A stretch of DNA of 25,070 bases from contig PAEP01000042.1 in assembly GCA_002700765.1 (NCBI GenBank), forward strand, positions 1 to 25,070, written 5' to 3'. The notes below the pieces were generated by a model, which saw nothing but the letters and a program-made list of their open reading frames with translations, had not been told where the DNA came from and ran no database searches. Shown in pieces: positions 21,828-25,070 of the stretch; position 1 is the first letter of the stretch; each line of letters starts with the position of its first letter. The position numbers and the translations under genes were made by a program. This DNA is from Synechococcus sp. MED850 (GTDB lineage Bacteria > Cyanobacteriota > Cyanobacteriia > PCC-6307 > Cyanobiaceae).

Positions 21828-22753
21828 TCTCCGGAACGTTCGGAGTGGTCATTGCCCTGCTGATTCATCCGGAGGGAGGGCTTGAGCAACGTGTGGCACC
21901 AGTGCTGACGGACCTGCTTCCTGCTCCGGAGCCGCCGCCCCCACCGCCGCCACCAAGAGAGGCTCTGGCTCGATTCATTCCTGATCAGACCCTGGAGCTG
22001 CTCAGGCCGGACGGCACCCTGATCAGTGTCGAATACCACAGCGCCATTGTTGATCCGCGCTGGGTGTCGATCGAATTTTTCGGAGGCTGGAATCGTGAAA
22101 TGGAGGCCAACGTTGATGCTGAGGCGCTGTTGTTCACCTCCGGTCCCACATTCGCCAGGGGGATCGGGAACGGCGAGCTGGGCATGGTTCTGCACGGGGA
22201 TTTGATGCTTGCCAACGGCACATGGCGTGCGGGCAATCTCGCTGCATCCCGGGAGCGGGCATGGATGGGAATCACCAATTCAGGGGAGCTGGAATTCGGC
22301 TACGGCGAACTCACACCCACGCTTGAGCAAAGGCTGAGGTTGTTTATTGGTGGATTGCATGCCTTCACCAACACCACCCGCGAGGCACCCGCGTCCTACG
22401 AAGGTGTATACGGCGAAATGAAGCTGGCCGATGTGCGAATCATCTATGGACTAAGGCCGGATGGAAAGCTTGAGCTGGTGGAAACAGCAGATGGTGTCTA
22501 CTTCCCAGATCTCAAACAATTCGTGGAGCAGAAGGGATTTCTCGCCTCCTACCTCCCCGATCACGCCTCAAAATCCAGATTGATCATTCCAGGGACGCGT
22601 GACTGGAGTGAGGAACAAGCGGTGTGGGTGAGTGGTGGGAAGCCATCGATCACCCAGATGCCGTTCCTGCTGCGCCTGACGCCTTCACAGGACTGGGTCG
22701 ACCAACAGCCACCTGTCACGATCGAGCCATCGCCAGCGCAACAAACCAACTGA
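21794..22753 (+). CDS. Membrane-anchored secreted protein of unknown function
   Basis: The product has 319 residues. An N-terminal membrane segment (residues ~5-24) is followed by a proline-rich stretch (EPPPPPPPP, 46-54) and a ~260-residue extracytoplasmic domain with alternating strands and several Gly-rich turns (TSGPTFARGIGNG, GMVLHGDLMLANGTWRAGNL, AWMGITNSGELEFGYGELTP). The order of a Gly-rich loop, then W-x-G-I-T-x-x-G-x-L reminds me of phosphodiester-glycosidase-like (NAGPA) folds, but the match is weak. TTG is the only start between the stop at 21749 and the membrane segment. Its 3' end overlaps the convergent stpA gene by 38 bases. Confidence 0.65.
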   Translation: MRPLRLVLLCLISGTFGVVIALLIHPEGGLEQRVAPVLTDLLPAPEPPPPPPPPREALARFIPDQTLELLRPDGTLISVEYHSAIVDPRWVSIEFFGGWNREMEANVDAEALLFTSGPTFARGIGNGELGMVLHGDLMLANGTWRAGNLAASRERAWMGITNSGELEFGYGELTPTLEQRLRLFIGGLHAFTNTTREAPASYEGVYGEMKLADVRIIYGLRPDGKLELVETADGVYFPDLKQFVEQKGFLASYLPDHASKSRLIIPGTRDWSEEQAVWVSGGKPSITQMPFLLRLTPSQDWVDQQPPVTIEPSPAQQTN

Positions 22754-23918
22754 TGTAAGCCGTTGGTCCACCCGGCATGAGCACGTCCAACCGAAGGGGA
22801 TCCTCGGGATCGCTGATCCCTCGCAAAGTGCCGTCCGCCAGGTTGGGGCGATCCACTTCGCCATGACTGCTGTCCACCAAAACAACGCGATTGGCACAGC
22901 CGCTCCATGCTCCCAGGTCCTGCAGCAGGGTGAGAAAACCGCGGTCACTTCCGCCCCGAAGCCACTCCGAACCATCCTCTGAACGCGTGGAGGTCACGGT
23001 GTCTCCGACACCCACCAGCAGCGGCATCCGATCCGGTGCGATGCGCGTCGTGGCCAGTTTCAGCAAGGCGTCATGGTCATGCGGTGCCGTCCGCACATTG
23101 AACCCCTCACCCAAGGGCGCCTCCCCCCAACGACGGGCGATGTGCTGATTGAGCAGCACCAGCAACCCAGCCTCCTTGAGCGAACCGGTGAGCATGAACT
23201 GGACGTCCGTGCTGCCCACATCTCCCGGGACAGAGGGTTTCACCCGTTCCTGCCCATGCGCATCACGGCCCAGGTTGGGAGCGACATGGAGAAAGAACGA
23301 GCCCTTCAACCCTTCCGCTTCCGCTTCAGCAAGAAGCTGGCCCATCAATTCCAGCAGCATCGCCTGCAGGGCCCGCTGACGCGCCACATCACCAGCGACG
23401 GCAGCGAAGACGCCATTCAGATTGACGGTGGGTGACACCTGGGTGTCGAGCACAGCGGCTTGGGCAGACGCCTCCAGGGCAGCCCTGTCCAGCTCCGGCA
23501 AAAGAGGCGGCAACCGCTCGAGCAGCAGCGTTTCCATCCGTCGCGGCGCTGCTGCGAGAAAGGCCATTTCGGCATCGCTCACCCCCGGATGCTGCAGTTG
23601 GCCGTAGCGGTCCTGCAGCTGCACGCCTCCTGCGGCGAGCCCTGGCAGGTAGAGGCCGTCCCGTCCAGGACGCTCGGGATCACCAAGCGATTGCTCCACC
23701 AGCCGGTTCACCCCGCGGCGACCTTCATGCTCCCCGTTGGTGAGCACGACAAATCGCCCTTCCAGGCGGGCCGCCGCCTCCACATACGACCGATCCATCT
23801 GACGCGTGAGCGGATCCTTCACCAGCTGCATGCAGACCCCATCGAGGTCCTGCACGATCAACAGGTCATCAACACCTGCAAGCTCCTGGAGAAGTTGATC
23901 GGGGGTCTGACGCTGCAC
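22716..23918 (-). CDS. stpA: Glucosylglycerol 3-phosphate phosphatase (StpA/GgpP)
   Basis: The enzyme removes phosphate from glucosylglycerol 3-phosphate, the last step in making glucosylglycerol, a compatible solute of marine cyanobacteria. It shows the DxD motif LLIVQDLDGVCM with the nucleophilic Asp near residue 20, then DPLTRQMDRSYVEAA, FVVLTNGEHEGRRGVNRL, LYLPGLAAGGVQLQDR and VGVGDTVTS, all as in the Synechocystis enzyme. I chose the GTG at 23918 (MQRQTPDQLLQEL) because homology begins there; other starts are GTG 23945 and ATG 23987, the last overlapping the Rieske gene start. No ggpS is nearby. Confidence 0.88.
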   Translation of the reverse strand: MQRQTPDQLLQELAGVDDLLIVQDLDGVCMQLVKDPLTRQMDRSYVEAAARLEGRFVVLTNGEHEGRRGVNRLVEQSLGDPERPGRDGLYLPGLAAGGVQLQDRYGQLQHPGVSDAEMAFLAAAPRRMETLLLERLPPLLPELDRAALEASAQAAVLDTQVSPTVNLNGVFAAVAGDVARQRALQAMLLELMGQLLAEAEAEGLKGSFFLHVAPNLGRDAHGQERVKPSVPGDVGSTDVQFMLTGSLKEAGLLVLLNQHIARRWGEAPLGEGFNVRTAPHDHDALLKLATTRIAPDRMPLLVGVGDTVTSTRSEDGSEWLRGGSDRGFLTLLQDLGAWSGCANRVVLVDSSHGEVDRPNLADGTLRGISDPEDPLRLDVLMPGGPTAYISWFVALAMARS

Positions 23919-24009
23919 GAGGAGACTTCGGCATCGGGGCGCCACGATCCCATGCTTGTCGCACCAGGCCAAGCGGCTCGCGATCATGGCGGTCTTCCCG
24001 CGCCGTCCG

Positions 24010-25070
24010 ATGCATCCCACCTGGACCGAACAATGGTGGCCGATCAGCTATCTGCAGGATCTGGACCCGAAGCGTCCCAGTCGTTTCACCCTGCTGGAGC
24101 GGGACCTGGTGATCTGGTGGGACGGGTCGGGGGAGCAATGGCGTGTTTTCCCGGATGTCTGCCCCCACCGGCTTGTTCCTCTGTCCGAAGGAAGAATCAA
24201 CGCCGATGGCTTGCTGGAATGTCCATATCACGGCTGGAGCTTTGACGGCAACGGCCAGTGCCGCAGCATTCCACAGGCCCTCGAGAACACCCAACCGGAC
24301 AGTCGTCGCTCCCGTTGCGCCAGCCTGCCAACGGCCACGGGGCAGGGGCTGCTGTTCGTGTGGATGGGAGCCCCGGATGCCGCTGATCCGGGCCAATTGC
24401 CCCTTGTTCCAGCGCTTGAGGAGAGTCCCGAGAGCTGGACGGTTCAGGACACCTTCCGCGATCTGCCCATGGATGCGGTGACCCTGCTGGAGAATGTCCT
24501 GGACGTCAGTCATGTGCCGTTCACCCATCACAAAACGGTGGGGAAGCGTGAGAACGCAGCACCGGTTCAGGCGGTGATCACAACGGAGAGCTCACAGGGT
24601 TTCGAGGCTTACTGGGAGGAGGGGCCACGTCGCGGCAAGCTCGGTGCCCAGAGCACCAGCTTTCAGGCACCCCAGCTGATGTGGCACGACCTCACAGCCA
24701 AGGGATTCGCGCGGATCCTCACCGTTGTCTACGCCGTTCCGATCCGCCGAGGGGAATGCAGGCTCTTCGCCCGCTTTCCGTTTCAGTTCGAATCCGCAGC
24801 GCCAAGGCTTCTCATCGGCCTGCGTCCACGCTGGTTGCAGCACATCGGGAATCACAAAGTTCTGGAGGACGACCAGATCTTCCTTCACTGGCAGGAACGG
24901 GTGCTGGAAGCAGCGGGGGGCAGTGCTGCCGCATCCCGAGCCTTCTTCCTTCCCACAGGTTCGGATGTTTACGTCTCCGCTTTGCATCGATGGCTGAATG
25001 ACAACGGAGGGGAGCCGTTCGACGGCCAAGTCCTACCGCCCCGTCAGCCAACGGCCACCTTGATGGATCG
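24010..25070 (+). CDS. Pheophorbide-a-oxygenase-like Rieske oxygenase (partial)
   Basis: The frame continues past the window edge; about 353 residues are visible. The Rieske 2Fe-2S site is CPHR...CPYHGW (Cys51, His53, Cys71, His74), and the mononuclear iron site is LLENVLDVSHVPFTHH (Asn162, Asp165, His168, His173). Later segments (KLGAQSTSFQAPQL, YAVPIRRGECRLFARFPF) match the PaO/Lls1/Tic55 subfamily, which acts on chlorophyll catabolites or related large substrates and usually ends with a membrane anchor and a CxxC motif, both beyond the edge. ATG at 24010 is preferred; an in-frame ATG at 23986 adds 8 residues and overlaps the possible longer stpA. Confidence 0.9.
   Translation, partial: MHPTWTEQWWPISYLQDLDPKRPSRFTLLERDLVIWWDGSGEQWRVFPDVCPHRLVPLSEGRINADGLLECPYHGWSFDGNGQCRSIPQALENTQPDSRRSRCASLPTATGQGLLFVWMGAPDAADPGQLPLVPALEESPESWTVQDTFRDLPMDAVTLLENVLDVSHVPFTHHKTVGKRENAAPVQAVITTESSQGFEAYWEEGPRRGKLGAQSTSFQAPQLMWHDLTAKGFARILTVVYAVPIRRGECRLFARFPFQFESAAPRLLIGLRPRWLQHIGNHKVLEDDQIFLHWQERVLEAAGGSAAASRAFFLPTGSDVYVSALHRWLNDNGGEPFDGQVLPPRQPTATLMD

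Noticed and set aside
21644..22195. Minus-strand frame of 183 codons over the intergenic region and the membrane-anchored gene
   Set aside because: Composition is that of antisense sequence and the opposite strand has a signal segment and continuous coding to 22753.

Overview
The window most likely comes from a marine picocyanobacterium (Synechococcus/Cyanobium group). The main evidence is the set of small protein families typical of these organisms (DUF1651, DUF3104, DUF3721, DUF3764, DUF2389). Also supporting this are a glucosylglycerol-phosphate phosphatase (StpA/GgpP), an ArsS-type radical SAM protein, a pheophorbide-a-oxygenase-like Rieske protein and many short secreted proteins of unknown function. 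I saw no rRNA, tRNA, CRISPR array, transposase or integrase.

Region 1 (about 1-6,090) is visibly richer in A+T than the rest and sparsely coding, so it looks like an island. It holds a DUF1651 protein, an esterase/PHB-depolymerase-like enzyme with a separate C-terminal module, a large protein with ELWxTDG-type repeats followed by RTX repeats, a DUF3750 protein, and two small genes flanking a decayed reading frame. The esterase lacks a signal peptide and the RTX protein ends in calcium-binding repeats, so both are candidates for type I secretion; no exporter lies in the window.

Region 2 (6,091-9,350) has an aldo/keto reductase, a coupled pair of secreted proteins ending at a terminator, and several tiny genes, one of them a 35-residue single-span membrane protein.

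Region 3 (9,359-14,920) holds a histone-deacetylase-family amidohydrolase, a small membrane protein, an FMN-binding PNPOx-like protein, a ribbon-helix-helix-like protein whose frame runs upstream of any standard start codon, a PiT-like permease, a lipoprotein with an L,D-transpeptidase-like tail and a 2OG-Fe(II) oxygenase.

Region 4 (14,965-19,700) contains a compact minus-strand set (DUF3764, DUF2389, CpdA/Icc-like phosphodiesterase). It also has a LuxR-type regulator whose receiver lacks the phospho-acceptor Asp, divergent from a Fur-family regulator across a 52-bp gap with an imperfect 24-bp palindrome. Several small secreted or conserved proteins follow.

Region 5 (19,688-25,070) has two coupled DUF3721 genes, one of which carries seven decapeptide repeats. 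After these come a stand-alone SepF-core protein, ArsS, a membrane-anchored protein of unknown function, StpA (compatible-solute synthesis) and a Rieske oxygenase cut by the window edge.

The best candidates for something undescribed are the DUF3721 pair with its decapeptide-repeat domain, the PiT-like permease next to the LDT-like lipoprotein, the esterase C-terminal module, and the overlooked small proteins.
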